Origin: Planctomycetota bacterium
Lineage (GTDB): Bacteria > Planctomycetota > JAJSAM01 > JAJVHW01
Direction of reading: 5' to 3'
DNA: 64,000 bases
Assembly (NCBI GenBank): GCA_021776825.1
Contig: JAJFFG010000005.1
Coordinates: 1 to 64,000 of the forward strand
The position numbers and the translations under genes were made by a program. Under the pieces are notes generated by a model. It worked only from the letters and a program-made list of their open reading frames with translations, was not told where the DNA came from and searched no databases. The first letter of the stretch is position 1; every line of letters begins with the position of its first letter. Positions 26,462 through 36,094 of this stretch are shown piece by piece.

Positions 26462-28024
26462 CCTTTGACGCGCGGAGCGTCTTGATCCACGTCGTCAGGA
26501 CGTCGATCGCCGCCTTGTCCGGGACCGCGGACGCCAGCGGTGGCATGCGACCCGGACCGCGCTGCTGCATGCGGTGCAGCACGATGCTCTCGCCGGGCTT
26601 GCGGGGGACGAGCAACCGAGCGTTACTCACGCCGAGGTCACCGTGAGTCGGTGCGACGTCCACGAGACCCGTCTCGGCGAGCGGAGTGGTTGCCCGGAGA
26701 TCCAGATGAGTCACCAATGGCGCGCCCGGTCGGTGGCAGAACGAGCAGTTCGCATCGAGGCGGCGTCGAAGCCCTCGGCGCTGCGGCGGATGACCCGAGT
26801 CTCGAGCAGCCTCTGCCGCCCGCGCCTGTCCGGCACAGCGAACGACTTCACGACCGAAGCCCCGACGGGAAGCTCGAACGCTTCGTCGTCACTCCACGTC
26901 ATCGCCGTGCCGGGTGCGAGGACGACGAAGCGCTCCTTCGACGCGCCGTCCGACCAGAGTGGAGAGCGGACGCCGTAGCGAAGGGCACCCGCGACGGGAG
27001 TACCCGCCGCGACGTCCGAGAACAGCCCGGTCTCCGAGAGCAGGTCCGGGAACGGAGGCGGAGGAGGCGGCCCGTCCGTGGGCTCCAACCGACGCACCGA
27101 GCCCGAGAGCAAGCAGACGGCCAGGGGCCCGACGAGGTCGCCGCTCGGCTCGGCGCCGCGTCGGAACGCCTCGAGACCCTCTCGCGCGTTCCAGCCGTGA
27201 TTGCCGCCCCGCCGCAGGATGCCGACCTCCTCGAACCGGTTCTGACCGACGGCGGCGCCCCACATCTCGCCCGTCTCCCGATCGAACGAGAACCGCCAGA
27301 CGTTGCGAAGCCCGTAGGCCCAGATCTCCGCGCGGGCGTTGCGACGCCGCGCGAACGGGTTGTCGTCCGGGATCCCATACGGACGACGTCCCGACTTCGC
27401 ATCGACGTCGACGCGGAGGATCGTCCCGAGCAGCGTGCCGAGGTCCTGGCCGTGGCCGTGCGGATCGTTCGCCGCGCCTCCGTCGCCGAAGCTGGCGTAG
27501 AGCATGCCGTCCGGTCCGAACGCGAGCATCCCGCCGTTGTGGTTGCCGTACGGCTGCGGCACTTCCAGGAGCGTGCGCTCGGTCTGCGGGTCGGCGCGGC
27601 TGCGCGTGGCGTCCGGGGCGACGAACTCGCTGATGACGCCGCGTCGATCGCGGCCGCGTTGGAACGCGCGCGAGTAGTGCACGAAGAGGCGTCCGTTGGT
27701 TGCGAACTGGGGGTGGAACGCCAGTCCGAGCAGACCCTCTTCGTTGTGGCGACGGCTCACCTGGTCAGAGATGTCCAAGAAGACCGTTCGCTCTCCTGCG
27801 CGATCGACGGCCACGATCCGGCCGTCCTGCTCCAGCACGAGGAAGCGGTCGCTGTCGTCTGGGGCCTGCGTCAGGAAGACCGGGCGTCGGAAGGCGCCGC
27901 CCGGGAACGCCTCGGTGAGTCGCACGCCGCCGGAGCTCGGCGCGGCCTCCTGGGCTCCGACGGGGCATGCGGTCAGGAGCATCAATAGGATAACCAGCGC
28001 GATTCGCGGTGCCGTCACGTGCAT
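26454..28024 (-). pseudogene. Frameshifted/deleted glucose-sorbosone dehydrogenase - cytochrome c fusion
   Basis: N-terminal GSDH ORF (ATG 28024 to stop 26711) and C-terminal LDANCSFCHRPGAP (CxxCH)...PLAETGLVDVAPTHGDLGVSNARLLVPRKPGESIVLHRM lie in different frames; apparent missing middle segment. Confidence 0.7.
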
Positions 28025-28263
28025 GGCCGGATCGTATCCGGTCCGACATGGGGTGCAGGCCGTCGCACGATCCGACAAACCCGGAGGCGCAAACGAGCGC
28101 GAGCCGCTATCCTCCGCAGCGGAATAGGGCCCGGGCCCGCTCTGTTGAGGCGTCGTGACGGAGTTTGCGGAGGCCGCCGCGGTTCGTCCCCCGAGGCCAT
28201 CGGGGATGTGGAAGACACGGCCAATTCGCCCCGCGTGCGGGGTCATCTGGAGGAGACCGTTCG

Positions 28264-28527
28264 ATGGAGAACAAGAAGATCTTCGGTGCCCTGCGCGCCA
28301 CCACGCTGGCTGCGCTGTGCGCCGGCGGCCTCATGCTCGTCACAACCGCTTGCTGCAGCGCCCAGAAGAGCGATGGCGGCGATTCGGCCGCCAAGAGCTC
28401 CGGCGAGAAGTCCTGCGGCGACAAGTCGTGTGGCGACAAGTCGTGCGGCGAGAAGAGCTGTGGCGACAAGTCCAGCGGTGAGAAGAGCTGCGGCGAGAAG
28501 AGCTGCGGCGAGAAGTCCTGCGGCTAG
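28264..28527 (+). CDS. Secreted/lipoprotein with KS(C/S)G(E/D) pentapeptide repeats
   Basis: MENKKIFGALRATTLAALCAGGLMLVTTACCSAQ then KSSGE KSCGD KSCGD KSCGE KSCGD KSSGE KSCGE KSCGE KSCG. Confidence 0.75.
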   Translation: MENKKIFGALRATTLAALCAGGLMLVTTACCSAQKSDGGDSAAKSSGEKSCGDKSCGDKSCGEKSCGDKSSGEKSCGEKSCGEKSCG

Positions 28528-28549
28528 ATCTCTCGATGACGAGTGATCG

Positions 28550-28580
28550 GGGCGGCGTCCGAGAGGGCGCCGCCTCTTTC
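28550..28580 (+). terminator. Hairpin plus T-rich tail after the Cys-repeat gene
   Basis: GGCGGCG-tccgagagg-GCGCCGCC-TCTTTC. Confidence 0.5.
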
Positions 28581-28978
28581 GATTCCGCGCCGCCGCGCCG
28601 CCGCGCCGCGCCGCGCGGCGCGAACGACGATCGCGGACAGGAGCGGGGAGGGGCGCGGACGCGGTCCCCGTTGCGGGCGCCTCTGCCGGCGGGCGGGAGC
28701 GGAGCAGGAGGCCCCGGGACCCTGCCGGGTGCGTGCGGGGATCGGGCGGAACCGTAGGAGGGACCGGCGGCGTCGCGCGATCTCCATCTGCGCACTCGCG
28801 GGATGGACGCGCTTCAGCGGCGCTGCCTGAGCGGCGCCTACCCCGTGTCCATCGGGACCCCCGCCCCTCTGTCCACGGGGCCGCCTATCCCCAGGGCGAC
28901 CCATCCACCGGGCCGCGTATCCATCGGGCCGCGGCGGGACCGCGACGCGGCGGCTCGTTCGACGACCACTGGGAATCG

Positions 28979-29012
28979 TCACGGGCGGCCTGCCGAAGCA
29001 GACCGCCCGTGA
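28979..29012. terminator. Intergenic hairpin
   Basis: TCACGGGCGGcctgccgaagcagaCCGCCCGTGA. Confidence 0.45.
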
Positions 29013-29052
29013 GCGTTGCGATGGATGAGGTCAGGCCGTCAGATCGATGAGG

Positions 29053-29505
29053 TCAGGCCGAGGCGTTGCGGCGTCGGAGGAGCAGCAGCAGGCCCATCAG
29101 GACGACGATGGCGATGCATCCGCCGCCACTGACCCAACTCGTGAGGTAGAGAAGCGAGGCTGACTGATAGGGGTACTCGCCCTCTCCGGCCGCCGAACCG
29201 GCCGCCAGGAGCGCCAGGCTCTCGTCTTCCACCGGCCGGATGACGCCGGAGTCGTCGAAGAGCAGGATGCGATCCGTCTCCAACTCGGGTTTGGGATTCG
29301 AGCCGTAGATCGCGACGATCGCCGCCGCGCGCTGCGGCTCCGGAACCTCGAGATCGGAGATCTCGCGTTCGAACTCGACGGTGGCCTCGTCGTTCACGGT
29401 CGCGAGCAGGATCACGTCCTGCCCCCAGACGCTGTCCGCGAGCATGCCGGCGGGATAGGCCAGGGCCGCAGCCGCGGCCACGATGAGAAGGAGTCGGATG
29501 AGCAT
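29053..29505 (-). CDS. Hypothetical membrane protein
   Basis: N- and C-terminal TM segments (LIRLLLIVAAAAALAYPAG; GCIAIVVLMGLLLLLRRR). Confidence 0.55.
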   Translation of the reverse strand: MLIRLLLIVAAAAALAYPAGMLADSVWGQDVILLATVNDEATVEFEREISDLEVPEPQRAAAIVAIYGSNPKPELETDRILLFDDSGVIRPVEDESLALLAAGSAAGEGEYPYQSASLLYLTSWVSGGGCIAIVVLMGLLLLLRRRNASA

Positions 29506-29755
29506 CTGCACGATGGCGCCTCCTGGGGCTGGATGTCCTGAGTCGGAAGAATGCTCGCCGTCGGACGGGCTTCGGTGACGGCACCACAAGGCACCAGGCT
29601 CCCTCCAGCGACTCTAGCGAGTCAGTGAAGAGAGCCTGGCAGTGACGTGCGGGGCAGGGGAGAGCCGGCTGGCCGAACCCACCCGATGCGAGAACGAGCA
29701 GCCGGGTGGAACTCCCAGAGTCCGCGCCCGGTTTGGCCCTAGCGGCTGATTGCCT

Positions 29756-30403
29756 CTAGCGGCCGGGCTTCGTGGTCGAGGCGAACGCAGAGAACGCCAC
29801 GTTCCAGGTCTCGCTGACCTTCGGACCCACCATGTCGGCGTTCGGGATCTTGATGTCGTGGTCGCCGAACTTCACGTCGAAGCGCGCCGCGACCTTGACC
29901 CAAGAGCCCTTGCCGAGCCGCTTGGCGACGGAGGCAGGGAGCTTCGTCACCGTCGCGTCGATCGTGCGCTCGTGCGTCACGCCGTGGATCGTGAGGTTGC
30001 CCTTCACCTTGGCGGTGTAGATGCCCTTGGCCGCGTTCTTCGCCGTGAGGGTGATGTCGCCGCTCTTCAGCGTGATCTCGGGGTAGTTCTCGGCGTCGAG
30101 CCACTGGTCGCTGCGCAGGTGCTCGTCCCGCGTCGGGAGGCCGGTCTTCAGCCCGGAGACGGGAATCGACAGGCTGCACTTGCCCTTGCCGTCTTCGAGG
30201 TCGAGGAAGCACTGGCCGCCCATCTCGTTCGAGCTGCCGTAGATCGTCTCGATCTCGGCCTCGGAGACGAACGAGATGTTCGTGTGCTTCGTGTGGCTGC
30301 CGAAGTAGTAGAGCGTGCCCGAGTCCTGCGCGGCGGCCGCGCCGCCGGCGAGCCCCGCGGTGACGACGAGCGCGAGCGCTCCAGCGATGAGTGACGTGCG
30401 CAT
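29756..30403 (-). CDS. YceI family protein
   Basis: Signal peptide; HTKHTNISFVSEAEIETIYG, LKSGDITLTAKN...KVKGNLTIHGVTHERTIDATV. Confidence 0.85.
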   Translation of the reverse strand: MRTSLIAGALALVVTAGLAGGAAAAQDSGTLYYFGSHTKHTNISFVSEAEIETIYGSSNEMGGQCFLDLEDGKGKCSLSIPVSGLKTGLPTRDEHLRSDQWLDAENYPEITLKSGDITLTAKNAAKGIYTAKVKGNLTIHGVTHERTIDATVTKLPASVAKRLGKGSWVKVAARFDVKFGDHDIKIPNADMVGPKVSETWNVAFSAFASTTKPGR

Positions 30404-30532
30404 TTCTGCCTCCTGTCGAGATCCGTTCCTGGCGGCTTCGCGCCGCTGGGACCTCCAACAGCGCTCTCCCGCGCGACATTCCCCGGCGACCCGGCTTGGC
30501 GGTTGCCGTCGCGCCGTGTACCACGGTGCGCC

Positions 30533-30820
30533 ATGTCCGAGCCCGACGAGGACCCTGTGGTTTGTATCTGTTTCCACGTACCGCGTGGGAAGGTCATCCG
30601 GTACGTGCGACGGGAGCGACCGCGCGTCGTCTCGTTGATCTCGGAGTGCCTCTCTGCCGGCACGGGCTGCGGCTGGTGCATCCCGTTCCTCGAGCGCATC
30701 CACGAGGACGTCATCGCCGGGCGCGAACCCGAGCCGGCGATCAGCGCCGAGGAGTACAAGGCCCGCCGCCTGGAGTACCGCACGAAGCTCGCCTCCGGCG
30801 ATCCCGACCCGCGCAGCTAG
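30533..30820 (+). CDS. BFD-like [2Fe-2S]-binding protein
   Basis: VVCICFHVPRGKVIRYVRRERP...ECLSAGTGCGWCIPFL (CxC...CxxC). Confidence 0.72.
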   Translation: MSEPDEDPVVCICFHVPRGKVIRYVRRERPRVVSLISECLSAGTGCGWCIPFLERIHEDVIAGREPEPAISAEEYKARRLEYRTKLASGDPDPRS

Positions 30821-31244
30821 CAGCCCGTCGGAGTTTGCGCGTCGCCGTGCGTGAGACCGTCTGGGCGACAGGCTGCTAGTTAGACCCCGGCGGGCACCAG
30901 AGCGTCGCCGCCGAGGACGATGATCTGGACCTGAGTGCGATCTTGCGGCGCTGCCTGCACCGAGGCCTCGAGATGGTCTTGGCGGAGTGGACCATGCTCT
31001 GCATGGCATGATCCGGGACGGGGCACAACCTGCCGAAACGGTCCGCTGCGAGGGCGCGAGCGGCCGTTTCGAGACGGATTCGGCCAGGAACCCGTTCCAG
31101 AGCGCCCGCATCGGCCCGGGACGCCGCACGCGGCCCGGGCGCGCCACAATTCGACGCCGCTCGCCCACCAGTCGCCCTATGGCTAGCAGGCTGTCGCGCC
31201 AACCGCCGCGGCCCGTCGAGGCCGCAAGTCCGACAGCCTGCTAG
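30817..31244. mobile_element. CTAG-bounded IS remnant E1 (palindromic ends plus degenerate IS1182-like transposase C-terminus)
   Basis: Palindromes 30817-30879 and 31183-31244, both CTAG...CTAG; interior encodes RRCLHRGLEMVLAEWTMLCMA*...HNLPKR. Confidence 0.78.
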
Positions 31245-33097
31245 TCGACGAAGTAGTCGCGGAGGATGTCCTTGGCGACCCCCTGGCGGTCGACCATCTC
31301 GGCCACTTGGCGATGATTGCTCGACTGCTTCGCGAGGCCGAGCTCCGCGGCCAGGATCGCGAGATAGACGTTGCCGTCGACGTTGCTCTGGGAGACGAAC
31401 TTGCGCGTCAGATCCCACATCGCGTCCGCCGTGACGAACTGCCAGTCGATCTGGCGCGGCAGGTCGCCGGCCTTCGTCTGGACACCCTTGTCGTCCACGC
31501 CGACGACCACCTCGTCGCCCCCGGCGTCCGCCTTCACGACGCTCGCCGAGATGCGGCCGTCGGCCACGCCCTCGTTGGTGCGCCTCTGGAACTCGTCGGC
31601 GAGGTACCCGATCCGACGGCGCTTCGCGCGCCACTCCTGGATCGTCTCGCCCTCGATGTTCGTGTGGCTCGCCGCGAGCTTCTTGGCCGTCGCAAAGTCG
31701 AAGAGCTTCAGGGCGGCGGTGATCTCGTCGCGCCTCGCCTTCGTGCGCGCCTCGACCTCCGCAAGCTCCTGGCGGCGCTCGGCGATCTCGGCCTCTTGCT
31801 TGGCGCGCTCGCGGGCGTACGTGGCCTTCTCGCCGGCCTGCGTTCCGTGGGGTGTCGCGGCGTGATCGCGCGCGACGATTTCCCAGCGCCCGGCCTCGTC
31901 CTCCCACTGCTTCGGGTTGTCCTTCGCCCAGGCCTCGACGGCCTCGAAGGCGGTCCTCGCCGCCGCGGCCCGCGGGTCCTCCACGCTCTTCGGAAGCGGG
32001 GTCGTCGTCGTGCCTCCGGTCGTGCTCACGCCCCCAGCACCCGCGCCAGTCTCCGGCGCGGTGCTCGGTGCGTCGCCGTTGCCGGTATCCGTCGGCTTGG
32101 GGTCGTCGCCCATGATCATGAGGACGCCGGCGATGACGGCGATGAGTCCGACCACGGCGGCGATGATCACGCCGGTCGAGGGGCCTGACTTCTGCGCCCC
32201 GCGAGGTCGACGACCCTTCCCGCCGCGCGCTGCTCCGCGGCCTCCGCCGCCCGGCTTGCCGCTCTCGAGTAGCGGCTCGAGCAACGCGACGGCCTCGCCA
32301 GCGCTCGGGCGGTAGCCCTTCGACGCGATCATGAGCTTCTTCGCGACGTCGTCGAAGGCAGTGCCCAGGGCCGAGTTGACCTCGCTCGGGGGCACCAGCT
32401 CGGCCGCGATGTGCGCCTGCAGGATCGCCTTCACGGTCTTGCCGGTGTAGGGGAGCTTACCGGTGAGCATCTGATAGAGGCAGACGCCGAGCGCGTAGAC
32501 GTCGCTCTTCTCGTCGATCCGCTTGCCCTGACAGGCCTCGGGGGACATGTAGAGCGGCGTGCCGGCCCGGTTCGCGAGCGCCTTGGGGCCGGCGAGACCG
32601 AAGTCCACGACCTTCACCGTCTCGCTGCCCGCCGCGAGGATGATGTTGGCGGGCTTCACGTCGCGGTGGACGACGCTCTCGGCGTGCGCGGCCTCGAGGG
32701 CGCGCGCCGTCTGGAGGGCGATGCGCAGCGCCTTCTTCAGGGGCAGCGGCTCTCCGTCGGTGAGTCGTTCCTGGAGCGTCTGTCCCGCGACGTACTCCAT
32801 CAGGATGCAGAGGTGGCCCTCGTCTTCGACGACGTCCAAAACCTTCACCACGTTCTCGTGGTCGAGGCGGGCGATCGCGCGGGCCTCGCCTTGGAAGTGG
32901 TCACGGATCTCGGCCGTCTCGGCGAACTCGCCGGAGAGGATCTTGATGGCGATCTCGCGGTCCAGCGGCTCGTAGTGAGCACGGCAGACCCACGAGGTCC
33001 GACCCTGCCCGATCGCCTCGCCGACCTTGCAGCGTGCGAGCGTGACTCCGAGGAACGGATGCGCCGAGGCGGCGCCGGCAGACGGGTTCTGGGGCAT
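31241..33097 (-). CDS. Serine/threonine protein kinase with TM and extracytoplasmic coiled region
   Basis: VGEAIGQGRTSWVCRAHY, IAIKIL, ESVVHRDVKPANIIL, VVDFGLAG, SDVYALGVCLYQMLTGKLPY; TM GVIIAAVVGLIAVIAGVLMIM. Confidence 0.92.
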   Translation of the reverse strand: MPQNPSAGAASAHPFLGVTLARCKVGEAIGQGRTSWVCRAHYEPLDREIAIKILSGEFAETAEIRDHFQGEARAIARLDHENVVKVLDVVEDEGHLCILMEYVAGQTLQERLTDGEPLPLKKALRIALQTARALEAAHAESVVHRDVKPANIILAAGSETVKVVDFGLAGPKALANRAGTPLYMSPEACQGKRIDEKSDVYALGVCLYQMLTGKLPYTGKTVKAILQAHIAAELVPPSEVNSALGTAFDDVAKKLMIASKGYRPSAGEAVALLEPLLESGKPGGGGRGAARGGKGRRPRGAQKSGPSTGVIIAAVVGLIAVIAGVLMIMGDDPKPTDTGNGDAPSTAPETGAGAGGVSTTGGTTTTPLPKSVEDPRAAAARTAFEAVEAWAKDNPKQWEDEAGRWEIVARDHAATPHGTQAGEKATYARERAKQEAEIAERRQELAEVEARTKARRDEITAALKLFDFATAKKLAASHTNIEGETIQEWRAKRRRIGYLADEFQRRTNEGVADGRISASVVKADAGGDEVVVGVDDKGVQTKAGDLPRQIDWQFVTADAMWDLTRKFVSQSNVDGNVYLAILAAELGLAKQSSNHRQVAEMVDRQGVAKDILRDYFVD

Positions 33098-33311
33098 GCG
33101 GAGAGGCTCTCAGACGTAGAATATGGGGTGGCGAGGATAGCCGTCTGCCCTGACTGTCGATATGGATGACGGGGTGTCAGTTCGTCGGGATCATAGGATC
33201 TGTCGCGATCGCGCGGCCAACCCTCGATCTTGAGGCTACACTGACCTGGACGAGCCAGGCTCGCCGTAGGCTGGCACGGCATGTGCCGTGAATGTCGCTG
33301 GAGGTACCCGT

Positions 33312-35873
33312 ATGTTCGATCGTTTCACCGAGCGAGCCCGCAAGGTCATGAGCCTGGCGCGCCAAGAGGCGCAGCGCTTCAACCATGACTACATCGGGAC
33401 GGAGCACATCCTGCTCGGTCTGGTGCAGGAGGGCAGCGGCGTCGCCGCCCAGGTCCTGAAGAACCTCGATGTAGAGCTGCGCAAGATCCGCATCGAAGTG
33501 GAGAAGATCGTCAAGAACGGGACCAACATGGTCACGATGGGCCAGTTGCCCTTCACGCCTCGGGCGAAGAAGGTCCTCGAGCTCGCGCTCGAAGAGGCCC
33601 AGAACCTCGGCCACAACTACATCGGGACGGAGCACCTGCTGCTCGGCCTGATCCGTGAGAACGAGGGCATCGCCGCGCAGGTGCTCATGAACCTCGGCAC
33701 GAAGCTGGAGGAGGTCCGCGAGGAGGTCCTCGATCTGCTCGGCGCCGACCAAGGCGAGACGGCCGGCGGCACCCCGGAGTTCGCCAGCGGCGACCCCGAC
33801 GAGTCCTCCGAGTCGACACCCTCGTCCGGCAAGTCCAAGACTCCGGCGCTGGACGCCTTCGGTCGCGACCTGACCGACCTCGCCCGCGAGGGCGAGCTCG
33901 ATCCGGTGATCGGCCGCGCCCGCGAGATCGAGCGGGTCATGCAGATCCTCTCGCGCCGCACGAAGAACAACCCGGTGCTCCTCGGCGAGCCCGGTGTCGG
34001 CAAGACAGCGATTGTCGAGGGTCTCGCCCAGCTGGTCGTCTCGGGCAACGTCCCGGAGATCCTGCGCGGCAAGCGCGTGGTCACGCTCGACCTCGCCATG
34101 ATGGTCGCGGGCACGAAGTACCGCGGTCAGTTCGAGGAGCGCATCAAGGCCGTCATGACCGAGGTCCGGCGCGCCAAGAACGTCATCCTCTTCATCGACG
34201 AGCTCCACACGCTCGTGGGTGCCGGCGGCGCCGAGGGCGCCATCGACGCCTCCAATGTCCTGAAGCCCGCGCTCTCGCGCGGTGAGCTGCAGTGCATCGG
34301 CGCGACGACGCTCGACGAGTATCGCAAGTACATCGAGAAGGACGGCGCGCTCGAGCGCCGCTTCCAGATGATCCTGGTCGAGCCGCCCAGCAAGAAGGAG
34401 ACGTACGAGATCCTTCAGGGCTTGAAGGAGCGCTACGAACAGCACCACCGCGTCAAGTACACGGACCAGGCGCTGCAGCAGGCGATCGATCTCGCGACCC
34501 GCTACATCACCGGCCGCTTCCTGCCGGACAAGGCGATCGACGTCATCGACGAGGCCGGTGCGCGCATCCGACTGCGGTCGATGACCCAGCCGCCCGACCT
34601 GAAGGAGCTGGACGACGAGATCCGCACGCACGACGGCGAGAAGGCCGAGGCTGTCCAGGCTCAGGACTTCGAGCGTGCCGCGCGTCTCCGCGATCAGGTG
34701 CAGAAGCTCAAGAAGAAGCGCCAGACGATCCTCGAGAAGTGGCGTCAGGAGACGCGCGAGACCGAGGGCCTGGTGGACGCGAACGTGATCCAGGAGACCG
34801 TTTCCCGCGTCACCGGCATCCCGCTCACGCGGATCGAGTCCGGCGAGGCCGAGCGCCTGCTCCAGATGGAGGAGGAGGTCCAGCGGACCGTCGTCGGTCA
34901 GGAGGCCGCGGTCTCGGCCGTGTGCCGTGCCGTGCGTCGCTCGCGCTCCGGGCTCAAGAACCCGCAGCGTCCTGTGGGCTCGTTCGTCTTCCTCGGACCG
35001 ACGGGCGTCGGCAAGACGCTCCTCGCGAAGGCGCTCGCGCGCTTCATGTTCGGTGACGAGGACGCGCTCATTCACATCGACATGTCGGAGTACATGGAGA
35101 AGCACAACGTCTCGCGGCTGGTCGGGGCCCCTCCGGGCTACGTCGGCTTCGAGGAGGGGGGCCAGCTCAGCGAGAAGGTCCGCCGGCGTCCGTACTCGGT
35201 CGTGCTCTTCGATGAGATCGAGAAGGCTCACCACGACGTCTTCAACATGCTCCTCCAGATCCTGGAGGAGGGTCGCCTGACGGACTCGTTCGGCCGCCAC
35301 GTCGACTTCCGCAACACGATCATCATCCTGACGTCGAACATCGGCTCGTCGATCATCAAGAACCAGGCGACGCTCGGCTTCACGACGACGACGAAGTCGG
35401 CCGAGTCGAGCTACGACAAGATGAAGTCGCAGCTCGATCGCGAGCTCGAGCGCCACTTCCGCCCGGAGTTCCTGAACCGCATCGACGAGGTCGTGGTGTT
35501 CCGCCAGCTCCGACGTGAGGATCTCAAGGAGATCGTCGACATCGAGCTGAAGGGCGTTCTCGCCCGCCTCCGTGAGCGTGGCGTCGACCTCACGGTCGAC
35601 GACAAGTCCAAGGAGATCATCATCGACGCCGGCACCGATCTCGACTACGGCGCGCGTCCGCTCAAGCGGTCGATCGAGAAGCTCGTCGAGGACCCGCTCT
35701 CGGAGAAGGTCCTGCGTGGCGAGGTCCCCGAGAAGAGCCTGGTCAGCGTCGTGGCCGAAGACGGGAAACTGCGCTTCGATGTCCGCGAGCTCTCGGAAGA
35801 GGATCAGATCGACCGTCCCGAGCGGCTCAGCGACGAGGTCACGCCGACCGAGACGCTGCCGACGGGCCAGTAG
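33312..35873 (+). CDS. clpC: ATP-dependent Clp protease ATP-binding subunit ClpC
   Basis: [37 protein letters not shown], two Walker A sites ([27 protein letters not shown]), UVR-like linker, D2-small domain. Confidence 0.95.
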   Translation: MFDRFTERARKVMSLARQEAQRFNHDYIGTEHILLGLVQEGSGVAAQVLKNLDVELRKIRIEVEKIVKNGTNMVTMGQLPFTPRAKKVLELALEEAQNLGHNYIGTEHLLLGLIRENEGIAAQVLMNLGTKLEEVREEVLDLLGADQGETAGGTPEFASGDPDESSESTPSSGKSKTPALDAFGRDLTDLAREGELDPVIGRAREIERVMQILSRRTKNNPVLLGEPGVGKTAIVEGLAQLVVSGNVPEILRGKRVVTLDLAMMVAGTKYRGQFEERIKAVMTEVRRAKNVILFIDELHTLVGAGGAEGAIDASNVLKPALSRGELQCIGATTLDEYRKYIEKDGALERRFQMILVEPPSKKETYEILQGLKERYEQHHRVKYTDQALQQAIDLATRYITGRFLPDKAIDVIDEAGARIRLRSMTQPPDLKELDDEIRTHDGEKAEAVQAQDFERAARLRDQVQKLKKKRQTILEKWRQETRETEGLVDANVIQETVSRVTGIPLTRIESGEAERLLQMEEEVQRTVVGQEAAVSAVCRAVRRSRSGLKNPQRPVGSFVFLGPTGVGKTLLAKALARFMFGDEDALIHIDMSEYMEKHNVSRLVGAPPGYVGFEEGGQLSEKVRRRPYSVVLFDEIEKAHHDVFNMLLQILEEGRLTDSFGRHVDFRNTIIILTSNIGSSIIKNQATLGFTTTTKSAESSYDKMKSQLDRELERHFRPEFLNRIDEVVVFRQLRREDLKEIVDIELKGVLARLRERGVDLTVDDKSKEIIIDAGTDLDYGARPLKRSIEKLVEDPLSEKVLRGEVPEKSLVSVVAEDGKLRFDVRELSEEDQIDRPERLSDEVTPTETLPTGQ

Positions 35874-35919
35874 ACCGGGCCAGTAGAGCGGGGCGACAGG
35901 CCCCCGGGACCCGACGCAG

Positions 35920-35955
35920 AGAGCGTCCGCGATGCATCGTCATCGTGGGCGCTCT
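35920..35955 (+). terminator. Hairpin downstream of clpC
   Basis: AGAGCGTCCGCGATG-CATCGT-CATCGTGGGCGCTCT, 15-bp stem with G-T pairs. Confidence 0.6.
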
Positions 35956-36094
35956 TCCCATTCGGGTTAGCCTCGGCCCGGACGGACCCGATCCATTCCG
36001 TGGCTCATCCGTTCAGTCTGAGTGGGGCACTCCGTGTCCGCTCTCCTCCTCTTGAGCGCGCTGCTTCGCGCGGCGTGTCGAGGCCTGACCGACG

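Noticed and set aside
26520-27988. 482-aa plus-strand ORF over the dehydrogenase pseudogene
   Set aside because: Antisense shadow; minus-strand frames carry recognisable GSDH and CxxCH motifs.
31005-31010. In-frame TGA in the E1 transposase relic as another Sec codon
   Set aside because: It lies in a 15-nt insertion within a degenerate IS fragment, not at a conserved Cys.
33177-35456. 759-aa minus-strand ORF opposite clpC
   Set aside because: Antisense shadow with biased Leu/Asp/Arg composition; clpC on the plus strand is unambiguous.
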